Origin: DATCJA01 sp963814955
GTDB taxonomy: Bacteria > Acidobacteriota > Vicinamibacteria > Vicinamibacterales > UBA2999
Assembly (NCBI GenBank): GCA_963814955.1
Contig: CAWFEX010000008.1
Location: 62,001-126,000 of the forward strand
Direction of reading: 5' to 3'
DNA length: 64,000 nt
Part shown: piece after piece, positions 27,077-36,562 of the stretch
How positions within the stretch are numbered: position 1 is the first letter of the stretch
Layout of the letters: the number at the start of each line of letters is the position of its first letter
Translations under genes and position numbers: made by a program
Notes under the pieces: model-generated
The model's database searches: none
The model's input: only the letters and a program-made list of their open reading frames with translations
What the model was told of the DNA's origin: nothing

Positions 27077-29294
27077 ACGCCCAGCGGAACCCGCTCTTGG
27101 CGAGCGGCAGCGTGCGGATCCTCTTGCCGGTGACGGCCGCAATGGCGTTGCTGAGCGCGCCGACGGTAGGCGGCAGCGCCGGTTCGCCGAGGCCGGTCGG
27201 TGAATTGTTGGTCTGCAGGAAGTGCACTTCGATCTGCGGCGGTGCCTGGACCAGCCGCGTTGGCTGATACACGTCGAAGTTCCCCTGCACGGCCCTGCCG
27301 CCCTTGTAGGTGATTTCCCAGTGCATCAGGTGGCTCATGCCTTCGATGACCGCCCCCTGCGCCTGATTTATCGCCGCGCTTGGATTGACGATCTGGCTGC
27401 CGACGTCGCCTCCCACCCACACTTTGTTCACTTTCACGCGGTTGTTGGAGTCGACGCTGACTTCCGCGACGTGCGCGAAGTAGCCACGGTGGCTGTACTG
27501 GAACGCCACGCCCATCGCTGTGCCCGACGGCAGCCGGCGCGTGCCCCATCCGGACTTCTCGCGCACCAGCTCCAGCACGCCGCGCATGCGCGCCGCGTTG
27601 AAGCCGTCGGCGCCCTCCTGCGGCTCGGGCATCGCCTCGCCCGAGAGCAGATCGAGCCGGAACTGCAGCGGATCCTTGCCGGCGGCAAGGGCCAGCTCGT
27701 CGAGGAACGACTGAAACACCCAGGAGAACGCGTTGCTGCGCGGCGCGCGGAGCGCACCGGTCGGCACGCCAAGCGGCATGAGCGTCGCCTGAAAGTCGAA
27801 GTTCGGGACGAAGCGCGCCGGGAACTCGACGCCGTTGATGTTCGCCGAGTTCGAGAACCCCTGGACGCCGCGCGCGTTGTCGCCGTAGCTGACGAAGTGG
27901 TTGCGCCACGCGACGAGACGGCCCGATGCGTCGACGCCCGCCTTCAGGAAATGGAAGCCGCCGGGCCGATAGTGGTCGTGCTGCATGTCGTCTTCGCGCG
28001 TCCACAGCACTTTCACCGGCACGCCGATTTCCTTGGCGATGGCCGCCGCTTCGCCCATGTAGTCGTTCGTCAACCGCCGGCCGAAGCCGCCGCCTGCCCG
28101 CTGGAGGTGAATGGTGATGCTCTCCTGCGGAATGTTGAGCGCGCTCGCGACGAGCTGCCGTCCGTTCTGAGGCGTCTGAGTGGGCGCCCAGATCTCCATC
28201 TTTCCGTTGGCGTAATGGGCCGTGCAGTTCTGCGGTTCGAGCGGCGCATGTGAAATGAACGGATACGCGTATGCGGCCTCGACAACCTTGGTCGCGCCCT
28301 GGAGCGCTTGATCGACGTTGCCGTCGACGCGAAGCGGAAACCCTGGCTTCTGCGTCGCCAGCTCCGCGGCCTGGCGCGCGAACCCCTCGCTGCTCTGCTG
28401 GGCAGTCGTGCCTTCGTTCCACGTCACGCGCAGTCTGCGCCGCGCCGTCTGCGCCTGCCACCAGCTGTCGGCGACGATCGCCACACCCGGCATCAGGCCG
28501 CGCGTATCGGTGGTGCCGGTCACGACAAACGCGTGTCTGACTCCCGGAAGCGTCTTGATCTCGTCGAGATTGGCGCTGACGACGGTGCCGCCGTAGACGG
28601 GACATTTTTCGTATACCGCGAACAGCATTCCCGGCAGCGTGAAGTCGATGCCGAACGTCGGCTGGCCGGTGACGATGGCGCGGTTGTCCACGCCGGTTTT
28701 TGCCTTGCCGATGATGGTGAAGCTGGCGGCCGGCTTGAGCGGAACCGACGCCATGTCGGGCGCGGTCATCTTCGCCGCGGTCGCTGCAAGCTGGCCGTAC
28801 GTCATCGACCGATTGCTCGCCCGGTGGAGAACCGAGCCCGACGCGGCAGAGCACTCGTTCGCTGGTACTCCCCACGTTTGCGCGGCAGCGGCGACGAACA
28901 TCAGGCGGACCGACGCACCAACCCGCCTCAGCGGATCGTAGTTGTTCGGGGTGGCCGTGCTTCCGCCGGCATTCTGCTGGCCGTACTTCGACTGATCGAG
29001 GTCGGCCTGCTCGATGCGCACCTTGGCCCAATCGACCTCGAGCTCCTCCGCGATGAGCATCGGCAGCGACGTCTTGACGCCCTGGCCGATCTCCGGATTC
29101 TTCGCGATGATCGTGACGACGTTGTCCGGCGTGACCTTGACGAACGCATTGGGAACAAACGTGACGGGCGGCGCCTGCTGCCCCTGCCCGAGCACGCGCG
29201 CCACCGGATCCAGATAAGCGGTGATCAGCACTCCGCCACCGGCGAGTGCGGTAATGCGGAGGAACGAGCGGCGATCGAGGGTCATTGTCTTCAT
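27075..29294 (-). CDS. Molybdenum hydroxylase, molybdopterin-binding subunit (isoquinoline 1-oxidoreductase beta type), Tat-exported
   Basis: 739 residues from ATG 29294 (RBS GGAGGG). A Tat signal (DRRSFLRITALAGGGVLITA) heads a large xanthine-oxidase-family subunit. Segments seen are VTIIAKNPEIGQGVKTSLPM, AEELEVDWAKVRIEQADLD, LEPQNCTAHY, RAGGGFGRRLTNDYMGEAAA (the glycine-rich cofactor loop) and TGLGEPALPPTVGALSNAI, which contains the catalytic Glu. It hydroxylates an aldehyde or N-heterocycle with water as oxygen donor. The 2Fe-2S subunit gene ends 10 bp upstream, so they form a two-gene operon without an FAD subunit, as in isoquinoline oxidoreductase. The acceptor would then be a cytochrome or quinone, not NAD. 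The substrate is unknown. Confidence 0.9.
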   Translation of the reverse strand: MKTMTLDRRSFLRITALAGGGVLITAYLDPVARVLGQGQQAPPVTFVPNAFVKVTPDNVVTIIAKNPEIGQGVKTSLPMLIAEELEVDWAKVRIEQADLDQSKYGQQNAGGSTATPNNYDPLRRVGASVRLMFVAAAAQTWGVPANECSAASGSVLHRASNRSMTYGQLAATAAKMTAPDMASVPLKPAASFTIIGKAKTGVDNRAIVTGQPTFGIDFTLPGMLFAVYEKCPVYGGTVVSANLDEIKTLPGVRHAFVVTGTTDTRGLMPGVAIVADSWWQAQTARRRLRVTWNEGTTAQQSSEGFARQAAELATQKPGFPLRVDGNVDQALQGATKVVEAAYAYPFISHAPLEPQNCTAHYANGKMEIWAPTQTPQNGRQLVASALNIPQESITIHLQRAGGGFGRRLTNDYMGEAAAIAKEIGVPVKVLWTREDDMQHDHYRPGGFHFLKAGVDASGRLVAWRNHFVSYGDNARGVQGFSNSANINGVEFPARFVPNFDFQATLMPLGVPTGALRAPRSNAFSWVFQSFLDELALAAGKDPLQFRLDLLSGEAMPEPQEGADGFNAARMRGVLELVREKSGWGTRRLPSGTAMGVAFQYSHRGYFAHVAEVSVDSNNRVKVNKVWVGGDVGSQIVNPSAAINQAQGAVIEGMSHLMHWEITYKGGRAVQGNFDVYQPTRLVQAPPQIEVHFLQTNNSPTGLGEPALPPTVGALSNAIAAVTGKRIRTLPLAKSGFRWA

Positions 29295-29304
29295 GGCGCC
29301 CTCC

Positions 29305-29844
29305 TTATCGCCCGGAGGCCTGAGGGCCTCCGGCTGCCGGTGCGGTAACGGGCTCCGCGGACGCACGGGCCGTCTGCGGTGCACGGCTCGACAACATCGC
29401 GGCTGCCTTGTGAATGCCTTCGCGAATGCGCAGGTAGGTGCCGCAGCGGCACAGATTCCCGTTCATGGCGCGGTCGATGTCTTCGTTCGACGGCCGCGGG
29501 GTCGTTGCCAGCAGCGCCGCGGCCGACATGATCTGGCCGGCCTGGCAGTAGCCGCACTGCGGCACGTCGATCTCCTGCCACACCACCTGGAGCGGATGCG
29601 TCCCGTCGGCGGACAACCCTTCGATGGTCGTAATCGGCGTGTTCGCCGCCGCGGAGACGGGGGTCTGGCACGCGCGGACGGCGCGGCCGCGAATGTGGAC
29701 GGTGCAGGCTCCGCACTGACCGATGCCGCACCCGTATTTCGTCCCCTTGAGGTTCATGACGTCCCGGAGTACCCACAGCAGCGGCATATCAGCCGGCACA
29801 TCGACCGAAGTCGATCTTCCGTTCACGTTCAAGGCGTAGGGCAT
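29305..29844 (-). CDS. Molybdenum hydroxylase, 2Fe-2S subunit (isoquinoline 1-oxidoreductase alpha type)
   Basis: 179 residues. Plant-type 2Fe-2S domain (YGCGIGQCGACTVHIRGRAV with VRACQTP) followed by the helical second cluster domain (QCGYCQAGQIMSA and NLCRCGTYLRIREGIHKAA). This passes electrons from the molybdenum site to an acceptor. The C-terminal 30 residues form an Ala/Pro-rich tail beyond the usual family length of about 150. There is no signal of its own; it probably rides with the Tat-exported large subunit. It is the first gene of the pair. TTGGAGC lies before ATG 29844. Confidence 0.92.
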   Translation of the reverse strand: MPYALNVNGRSTSVDVPADMPLLWVLRDVMNLKGTKYGCGIGQCGACTVHIRGRAVRACQTPVSAAANTPITTIEGLSADGTHPLQVVWQEIDVPQCGYCQAGQIMSAAALLATTPRPSNEDIDRAMNGNLCRCGTYLRIREGIHKAAAMLSSRAPQTARASAEPVTAPAAGGPQASGR

Positions 29845-29860
29845 GGTGTAGCTCCAAGAC

Positions 29861-29885
29861 GCGCAGGCTGAAGCCGGCGCGCTAC
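29861..29885. repeat. REP hairpin
   Basis: GCGCAGGC, TGAA, GCCGGCGC (one mismatch), GCTAC. Confidence 0.8.
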
Positions 29886-29938
29886 GTAGGAAAACCTGAT
29901 ACGCGATCCTTGGGCATTAAACCGGACCACCGCCTAAA

Positions 29939-31011
29939 ATGCAAGCGCGTCTCGACCGATACCTTCATAATCAAGTTGTGCGCATCATTGCACTTGCGCT
30001 CGCGGCGGCGTCCTTCATCGCGCTCCAGCAGCCCGCCGCCATAGCCCGGCAGAACGCCACGCCAGCGGCGGTCGAAGAGCCCCCGCCATTCGATCAGTGG
30101 CTCCACGATCTGATAGACGAGGCGCAGAACCGCGGATACAGCGAAAACGCTCATCGACCAGACGCTGGCCGGTCTGACGCCGCTGACCCGGGTCATCCAG
30201 AACGATCGCGCACAGGCGGAGCTCGTCGTCGGCTTCGATCGGTACTACCGCGGACGAGTCAACTCTCGGTTTGTCCAGCAGGGACGCGAACTGGCACGCC
30301 GCCACGGCACTCTTCTTTCCCGGCTGGAAAACTCGTACGACGTTCAGCGCCGATTCGTGCTCGCCATCTGGGGTATCGAGACGCGGTATGGCCGCGTCAC
30401 GGGCAATACACCGGTGTTCCAGGCGCTCGCCACGCTGGCCTGGGAGCCGCGGCGCGCGCAGTTCTTCCGCGGCGAGCTGTTCGATGCCCTCACGATGGTC
30501 TCGAGCGGACACATCGATGCCGCGAGCATGACGGGATCGTGGGCGGGGGCGATGGGGCATCCCCAGTTCATGCCGTCGAGCTATCTCGAAGTACGCGAAG
30601 GACTTCGACGGTGACGGCCGTACCGACATCTGGCGATCGACTCCCGACGCACTTGCCTCGATCGCGAACTACCTGAAGGAATCCGGATGGAACGACGAGT
30701 TCACCTGGGGACGCGAAGTCCGAGTCGAACCCGCGGTCCGCGAGCGTATCGCGCGAGAGACGAGCCGGCGCAGCGAAGGGTGCTACGCGATGCGCAACAT
30801 GACCGAACGCATCCCGCTCACCGAGTGGGATCGGCTTGGCGTGCGGCGGACAAACGGCGCCAGGCTGCCGAAGGTGGATCTCAAGGCCGGTCTGGTCAGC
30901 ACCGATACGCGCAGCTTCCTCGTCTACGAAAACTACGACGCCATCCTGAGATACAACTGCGCGCACTATTACGCGCTGACGGTGGCGCTCCTCGCCGATC
31001 AAATTCGATAG
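29939..31011 (+). CDS. Lytic murein transglycosylase, MltB-like, two frameshifts
   Basis: Cleaves the MurNAc-GlcNAc bond of peptidoglycan with formation of 1,6-anhydroMurNAc. After a hydrophobic export segment (RIIALALAAASFIALQQP) comes FDQWLHDLIDEAQNRGYSEN, the shift near 30149, then LIDQTLAGLTPLTRVIQNDR, RFVLAIWGIETRYGRVTGNT (catalytic Glu in GIET), SWAGAMGHPQFMPSSYLE, a second shift near 30592, YAKDFDGDGRTDIWRSTPDA and the C-terminal NYDAILRYNCAHYYALTVAL. These are all MltB/SLT-2 landmarks. About 356 residues if restored. GTG 29978 is an alternative start. It is convergent with the small gene at 31061. Confidence 0.87.
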
Positions 31012-31014
31012 GGC

Positions 31015-31072
31015 CGGCGGGGCCCGGTCTGAAGGCCGGGGGCCTTGTAGGGGCCGACCTTTAGGTCGGCCC
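31015..31072. repeat. Two hairpins between convergent genes, one GTAG-headed
   Basis: An imperfect GGCCCGG/CCGGGGGCC hairpin (31019-31044) is followed by GTAG (31047-31050) and a perfect 9-bp stem GGGCCGACC, TTTA, GGTCGGCCC (31051-31072). The loop supplies the TAA stop of the minus-strand gene at 31061. Confidence 0.8.
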
Positions 31073-31493
31073 GTGCGTCTCGTGCGGCGTTTTCAGAATC
31101 TCATCAATCAGAAACAGGTCCGTCAGCAACGCGCGCAGATGGATCGACGCGTTCAGGTTGTCCACCACCTGTGAGCTGATCGACGGCTGGGCGAGCACGA
31201 GCTCGACGGCCGCCAGACTGTCGCGGGCATCGCGATCGAGGACTGCGGCGTACCGAGCGATAGCGGTCGGCCGGCTCGAGCCGCTCCCGATCGATGACGG
31301 CGTACAGCACATCGCCCAGTCCGGCGAGCGCCGCGGCCGCGCGCGTGAGAAATTCGCGCAGCTGCCCGCCGGACCCGCTGCCCTCGTCGCCGGTCAGTCC
31401 CTGCGCCGCGTACGCCAGCATGAATTCGTACGCTTCTTCGATGGTGTCGCAGCGGCGGAGGAAGGTGGAACGCGGATCGCTCGAATCGTTCAT
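31061..31493 (-). CDS. Small protein of unknown function at the end of the molybdenum-enzyme operon, one frameshift
   Basis: About 143 residues when the one-base shift near 31250 is repaired. It runs MNDSSDPRSTFLRRCDTIEE, AYEFMLAYAAQGLTGDEGSG, QLREFLTRAAAALAGLGDVL, then VLDRDARDSLAAVELVLAQP and ALLTDLFLIDEILKTPHETH. It is mostly helical and soluble, with no signal peptide and no family I recognise. It lies 25 bp downstream of the cytochrome b gene, so it is probably co-transcribed with the PaoABC-like genes. An assembly or maturation factor is a guess. The last residues (GPT) and the stop come from a REP hairpin. Confidence 0.6.
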
Positions 31494-31518
31494 TCGTTCG
31501 ACGCGTTCGTGCGCTGAC

Positions 31519-32367
31519 TTATTGCGCGTTCCGGACGGTTTGAACGTCCGAACGATCGATGGCCCATCGTTCCGGGTCGTGGTGCTCGAGATACTGCCGG
31601 CGGGTGATCCAGCCAAGCAGCATCGACTTCGTGATCCACCACTTTTCGGGCCGCACGGCGAAATAGACGTGGGCGATGACGAGGCCAACGAGCGCCACGC
31701 CGCCGATGCCGTGCAGGACGTAGGTCAGACCCCACGTTCGATCGCTGAAGAGATACGGGTTCCGTTCGAAGAACGGCGTGCGGACGCGCACCATCATGAC
31801 GAGCCCGCTCACCACCACGGTCAGAGCGGCAATCACGATGGTGAGGTGATACAGGCGATTGCCAAGCGGATACTTGCCAGGCCGTGGGCCGGGCACGTCG
31901 TGTCCGAGCTCACGAAGCACTTCCGCTTTCAGCTCCGGCACATCGCGCGGTCCCACCCAGATCGACCAGAAATCAAGAAACACCGTCGCATGAACGATGT
32001 GAAACAGGATCGATCCGGTGAGAACGAGACCCGCAGCCCAGTGCCAGGTGACCCATGGAAAACGCACGCCCGCGATCGGCAGAAACGCCGTGAAGAGGAG
32101 CGTGAACATCGCGGCCGCCATCACCCAGTGAAACAACCGCGCCGCGAGCGAATGGCGGACGATGCGCTTGGGGAGATCGGCGTGGGCGGCCTCCATCGCG
32201 TCGGTCTCGTGCTCCTGACGCTTGCGATGCGCGGAGAACACCATGTAGCTGGCGTGCGCCACGAAAAAGGCGACACCCGCGAACAGGGACGCCCACAACA
32301 GGTCCCAGGAAATATGCGTGAGGATCGGCTGGTCCCAGGGATTGCGACCCCAGGTCAGGATGTCCAC
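31519..32367 (-). CDS. Membrane cytochrome b (formate-dehydrogenase gamma/cytochrome b561 type)
   Basis: 282 residues from GTG 32367, which overlaps the end of the FAD-subunit gene. Four or five hydrophobic helices carry His residues at haem positions: LWASLFAGVAFFVAHASYMV, RHSLAARLFHWVMAAAMFTL, WVTWHWAAGLVLTGSILFHI, YHLTIVIAALTVVVSGLVMM and LHGIGGVALVGLVIAHVYFA. RLFHW and the C-terminal EKWWITKSMLLGWI are typical of di-haem cytochrome b subunits of formate dehydrogenase and hydrogenase. It should take electrons from the periplasmic molybdenum enzyme encoded upstream and reduce quinone. That link is an inference from the operon. Confidence 0.85.
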   Translation of the reverse strand: MDILTWGRNPWDQPILTHISWDLLWASLFAGVAFFVAHASYMVFSAHRKRQEHETDAMEAAHADLPKRIVRHSLAARLFHWVMAAAMFTLLFTAFLPIAGVRFPWVTWHWAAGLVLTGSILFHIVHATVFLDFWSIWVGPRDVPELKAEVLRELGHDVPGPRPGKYPLGNRLYHLTIVIAALTVVVSGLVMMVRVRTPFFERNPYLFSDRTWGLTYVLHGIGGVALVGLVIAHVYFAVRPEKWWITKSMLLGWITRRQYLEHHDPERWAIDRSDVQTVRNAQ

Positions 32368-33380
32368 GTCGTCGCCTCGACGCCGCGGATGGCGCGTTTC
32401 ACGAGGTTCCGCATCAGCGGCACTTTGTAGGCGTTGAAGCGGAGCGGCCTTGCGCCCTCGATGGCCAGGTTGGAGGCCACGACAGCAGTGGCTTCGTTGG
32501 CCGGCCGGCCGCTGACGAGCGCCTCGACAGCCTGCAGGCGCAGCGGCCGGGCCGCGACGCCATTGACCACAAGCCGCATACGCTCGATTGAGCTGCCGTC
32601 GCCGCTCATCACCATCGCCGATGCGACGCTGACGAGCGCAAAGTCCCACACCTGCCGGTCGCGGATCTTTTCGAAATAGAACCGCGCACCGCTCCACGTC
32701 GCGGGGAGCCGGATGGCGGTGAGCAGGTCGCCCGGCTGAAGGATCGTCATCCGCATGATGTCGATGCCAGGACCGACGAAGTAATCCTCAGCGGCCACAA
32801 TCTGTTCGTCGCCATCGGCCGTTCGAATCACCATCTGCGCGTCGAGCGCAATCAGCGCGGGCGCCGTGTCGGAGGGATTCACGGCGACGCAGCGGTCGGC
32901 GTCCAGAATCGCGTGCTCGCGGTTGATCGAATCAGGTGTGTCGGCGTAGCAGATGTTGCCGCCCGCACGGTAGCAGGGCCATCCGGCGCGGTAGTACCAG
33001 CAGCGCGTGTCCTGCGACACGTTTCCACCGATCGTGCCCTGATTGCGAATCTGCGGCGACGCGGCGGCCTCCGCCGCCTCGAGCAGAATCGAATACTGTT
33101 CGCGAATCATCGGATGGCGGACGACCTCGGTCAGCGTCGTCATCGCGCCGATCTCGACACCGTCGGCGCTCGCCCGAACACCCCTCAGCTCCGGAATTCC
33201 GCCGAGGTCCACGACAGCCTGCGGCCGCTTGATGCGATCCTTGAGCCAGTCGAAGGTGTCGAGCCCGCCAGCCAGCACCCATGCGTTCGAGCCGTAGCGA
33301 CGAAGCACCGCCTGTGCGTCCGCGACGGAGCCTGGCTGGAACAGCTCGAATGCGGGCATCGGGTCGCGAATGACGGCCAT
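32355..33380 (-). CDS. Molybdenum hydroxylase, FAD-binding subunit with a probable 4Fe-4S insertion (PaoB/YagS type)
   Basis: 341 residues. FAD-binding PCMH domain (WVLAGGLDTFDWLKDRIKRP, IRNQGTIGGNVSQDT) and a C-terminal CO-dehydrogenase-flavoprotein domain (FALVSVASAMVMSGDG). Between them the segment DTRCWYYRAGWPCYRAGGNI followed by CYADTPDSINREHAIL has the C-x6-C-x7-C layout and the HAI that in PaoB/YagS mark an extra 4Fe-4S cluster. It carries electrons from the 2Fe-2S subunit to the next acceptor. AAGGAAACGAG precedes ATG 33380. It lies 26 bp after the molybdopterin subunit gene. The presence of this subunit distinguishes the operon from the two simpler enzymes in the window. Confidence 0.9.
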   Translation of the reverse strand: MAVIRDPMPAFELFQPGSVADAQAVLRRYGSNAWVLAGGLDTFDWLKDRIKRPQAVVDLGGIPELRGVRASADGVEIGAMTTLTEVVRHPMIREQYSILLEAAEAAASPQIRNQGTIGGNVSQDTRCWYYRAGWPCYRAGGNICYADTPDSINREHAILDADRCVAVNPSDTAPALIALDAQMVIRTADGDEQIVAAEDYFVGPGIDIMRMTILQPGDLLTAIRLPATWSGARFYFEKIRDRQVWDFALVSVASAMVMSGDGSSIERMRLVVNGVAARPLRLQAVEALVSGRPANEATAVVASNLAIEGARPLRFNAYKVPLMRNLVKRAIRGVEATTWTS

Positions 33381-33406
33381 CTCGTTTCCTTGCGCTTGAA
33401 ATTCAA

Positions 33407-35849
33407 CTACACATGCGCGCGCAACGGCTCGTGCATCCGCCGGCCGTTTTCCAGTGACATCAAGATGACGTCGGCTGTCACGGGTGCCCGCCGGAACACG
33501 TCTTCGCCGACCGCGTTCGCAATCGCGTTCATCACCGCCCCATAACCCGCACCGACCGGTGGCTCGCCGACGCCGCGCGCGCCCACCGGCGTTTCGGGGT
33601 CCGGAAGATCCAGCGCGTCGGCCCTCATGGTCGAGGGGATGTCGAGAATCGAGAGCGGCTTGCTGTAGTGGAAGCGGTCGCCGAGCGAAACGCCGTATCG
33701 CGGATCGACCACCGATTTCTGGAACAGCGCATGCGCGATGCCAAGGCAGGCGCCGCCCTTGATCTGCGCGAGCAGGCTCCGCGGATTGATGACCGTGCCG
33801 ACGTCGCCGACCGCGAGAAAGTCAACGAGCGTGGTCTGACCCGTTTCGACGTCGACTTCCACTTCCGCAAAACCAATTACGAACGAGTAGGTGACGCCGT
33901 CGCGCGGGTGATTGTCCTTGGCCACGCCCATCAGACCCAGACCGGTCAAACTCGTCGCCGACTCCCGCGTCATGGGATTGATGTCTTCCGGAAGCGCGTG
34001 GCCGTCGTACTTGCCGCCAAGCTCGATCGCACGGCGGGCCGCCTGTGCGTAGCTCATTCCGCGAGCCGGAGCGCCGCGCCGATAAACTCGCTCGCCGCCG
34101 ATCTCGTACTCGTCCGGCGCGCCGCCAAGATCCCGCGCGGCAATTTCCTGCAGCTTCCGCCGCGCATCCATTGCGCCCGCGTAGTTGGCGCGGGTCATCC
34201 CGTGAGTGGTCTGACTGCCAACCGACGGGCATGTCCAGGGCAGATGCTTTCCCGTATCGCCCCAGATGACCTCCACTTTCTCCCAGGGCACGTCGAGCAC
34301 TTCAGCCGCAACCCGCGCGAGATCGATCAACGAGTGAGTGCCGAGATTGCCAACGCCCGACTGCACGTACAGCCTGCCATCCGGACGGATGGTCATGATG
34401 CTGTCCCAGCCAATCGAGCCGGCCCCGTGCGGTCCTACCGCCACGCCGACACCGCGGATCTTCGAGCCCTGACGCTGACCGGTGCGCGCCTTTCGCTCTT
34501 CCCACCCGAACTGTTCGGCGCCGCGATCCAGCGCCTGCTTCACGAACGCGCTGGTCACGTGATTGCGCCGCCCGTTTGGCTGCACCGGTCCGAAGTCCGC
34601 TTTTCCTTCCGGCGAGTTCATACGCCGGATCTGAACCTGATCGATCCCGAGCTGCTTGGCCGCCTTGGTGATGATCGGCTCGATGATCCCGTTGGCCTGC
34701 ATCGGCCCCGGCGATCGCTGCTGGGATCGCGGCGGCGTGTTCGTCATCACGTTCACCGCGCGCCAGCGCATGGCAGGGGGCTGATAAATGAGCGACGCGG
34801 CCAGCCCTGCGGAACGGTGATCGCCAAGCGGCCCGTAGGCGCCGGTATCCTGAACGATGAAGAAGTCGAGCGCCGTAATACGGCCATCTTTCGCAAAGCC
34901 GACGCGCGCACGACCTGTCATGTTCGTGCGAGCGCGGCCGATGTAGCTCTCCTCTTCGCGCGTAATCCGCATCATCACGGGCGTGTTCGTCTTTTTCGAC
35001 AGGAGTGCGGGAATCGAAGACGAAACCGCGCCGCCGCCCTTGCTGCCGAATCCACCGCCTGTGTACTCACAGATCAGCATTACATCTGACGCGTTGATGC
35101 CCACCCAGCGCGCGATGTTGCCGCGTGTCTGTGAGACGCTTTGCGTGGACGCGTGAATGAACAGCTTGCCGTTCTGCCAGTACGCCATCGCGCTGCGCGT
35201 TTCCATCGGGTGATGACCCGTGGACTGCACGACAAAGGTTTCGTCGAGCACCAGCGAGGCGGCGGCAAAGCCCGCGTCCAGATCGCCGTACAGACCACTC
35301 TTCGAGCGGCTTGCCTGTGGGCAGGCGCCCTTCTCCGGCCGCAGCAAAATCCTGCGCGGTCCACTTCACGGTTTCGCGTGGCGGCGGACCAGGCGGCCCC
35401 TGCGCGCCGGGCATCGGGGCGCCCCACGCATTGCTGTCGAGACGCGCGTTCGGGCCATCGGGCCGGAGGCTTTCCAGCGGATCGGTCACAAACGGCAGCG
35501 GCTCGAGGTCGACCTCGATGCGTTCCACCGCTTCTGCCGCGGTCAGCTCGTCAACAGCGGCAACCGCGAGGATAGGCTCGCCGGCGTACAGCGGCTCGTT
35601 CGTCAGCGGCTTCTCGATGCCTTCGAATTCGGGCAGGTCGTCTGCGGTGAGGATCGCCTTCACGCCAGGCATGGCGAGCGCGGCGCTCGCATCGATGCTG
35701 CGGACGCGTGCATGCGGCATCGGGCTGAGCAGCAGCTTCGTGAACAGCATGCCGTCGGCGCGAAAGTCCTCCGCGTAGCGCGCACGTCCGGTGACCTTCG
35801 CCACGTGATCGGGAGGAATATAGTTGCGGCCGACAAGTTTTCCGGCCAT
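33407..35849 (-). CDS. Molybdenum hydroxylase, molybdopterin-binding subunit (PaoC/YagR-like), one frameshift
   Basis: About 813 residues. N-terminal domain: LVGRNYIPPDHVAKVTGRAR, YAEDFRADGMLFTKLLLSPM, PHARVRSIDASAALAMPGVK. The shift near 35308 is followed by DLDAGFAAASLVLDETFVVQ, STGHHPMETRSAMAYWQNGK, CEYTGGGFGSKGGGAV (cofactor loop), GVGNLGTHSLIDLARVAAEV and GARGVGEPPVGAGYGAVMNA with the catalytic Glu. In this family it oxidises aldehydes to carboxylates. There is no signal peptide; export should occur by hitch-hiking on the Tat signal of the 2Fe-2S subunit, whose TAA stop overlaps this ATG by one base (TAATG at 35849). Confidence 0.9.
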
Positions 35850-36454
35850 TACGTCAGTGCCTTTCGCGAATACTCGGCGCCGCGCATCAGTGCCGTCAGA
35901 ATCTTGTCGTAATCCTGACAGCGACAGAGGTTGCCGGAGACGCCGTGCGCCAGTTCTTCACGCGTGGGCGTGGGATTCGTTTTCAAAAATCCCACCGTCG
36001 CCATCACGAAACCGGGCAGACAGAACGCGCACTGGAAGCCCTGTTCGTCCACCACCGCGCGCTGCACTGGATGCAGCTCGCCGCTCGGAGTGGCAAGGCC
36101 CTCGATCGTGACGACGTTTCGACCGCGCACCGTGTGGGTCAGCACCGAACACGAATAGTGCGGCACATCGTCGATGAGGACGGAGCACGCGCCGCATTCC
36201 GCGCGATCGCAGCCAAGCTTGGTTCCGGTGAGACCCAGCTTGTACCGAAGCGTCATGGCCAGCGTCTCCTGCTTCAAGACGTCGACGCGACGCATCTGCC
36301 CGTTCACATTGAGCGTGATGAGCCGATCGACCGATCCTGGAGCTGACGTCTGACCGAGGAGCGCACCGGAGCTGCGAAAGAGGTATCCGGCGGATGAAGC
36401 GACCGCGCCGCCCGCGATCACACTCTTGATGAAGTTGCGTCGTGAGAACGACAT
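35849..36454 (-). CDS. Molybdenum hydroxylase, 2Fe-2S subunit with Tat signal (PaoA/YagT-like)
   Basis: 201 residues from ATG 36454 (TTG 36460 is an alternative). The twin-arginine signal SFSRRNFIKSVIAGGAVASS directs the folded complex to the periplasm. The ferredoxin domain has GCDRAECGACSVLIDDVPHY with SCSVLT, and the second domain has QCAFCLPGFVMAT and NLCRCQDYDKILTALM. It is the first gene of the operon 2Fe-2S, molybdopterin, FAD, cytochrome b, small unknown protein. This order and the Tat signal on the small subunit are as in E. coli PaoABC, a periplasmic aldehyde oxidoreductase. The cytochrome b is the unusual addition. Confidence 0.92.
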   Translation of the reverse strand: MSFSRRNFIKSVIAGGAVASSAGYLFRSSGALLGQTSAPGSVDRLITLNVNGQMRRVDVLKQETLAMTLRYKLGLTGTKLGCDRAECGACSVLIDDVPHYSCSVLTHTVRGRNVVTIEGLATPSGELHPVQRAVVDEQGFQCAFCLPGFVMATVGFLKTNPTPTREELAHGVSGNLCRCQDYDKILTALMRGAEYSRKALT

Positions 36455-36500
36455 GCGCAATACCCCGCTGATGGGCGGGTTGAGTCTACACCCACTGGGT

Positions 36501-36530
36501 GGTGGTTGGTAGGTGGTAGGTGGTAGGGGC
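36501..36530. repeat. GGTAGGT heptamer array
   Basis: TGGTGGTTGGTAGGTGGTAG and further GGTAGGT copies lie in the 108-bp gap between the divergent 2Fe-2S subunit and persulfide dioxygenase genes. Confidence 0.7.
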
Positions 36531-36562
36531 CCTGATCACCTATCCCCTGTAACCTGTACCTG

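Noticed and set aside
27004..29031. 675-codon minus-strand frame overlapping the molybdopterin subunit in another frame
   Set aside because: The overlapping frame holds the family motifs and Tat signal; this one is Arg-rich with none.
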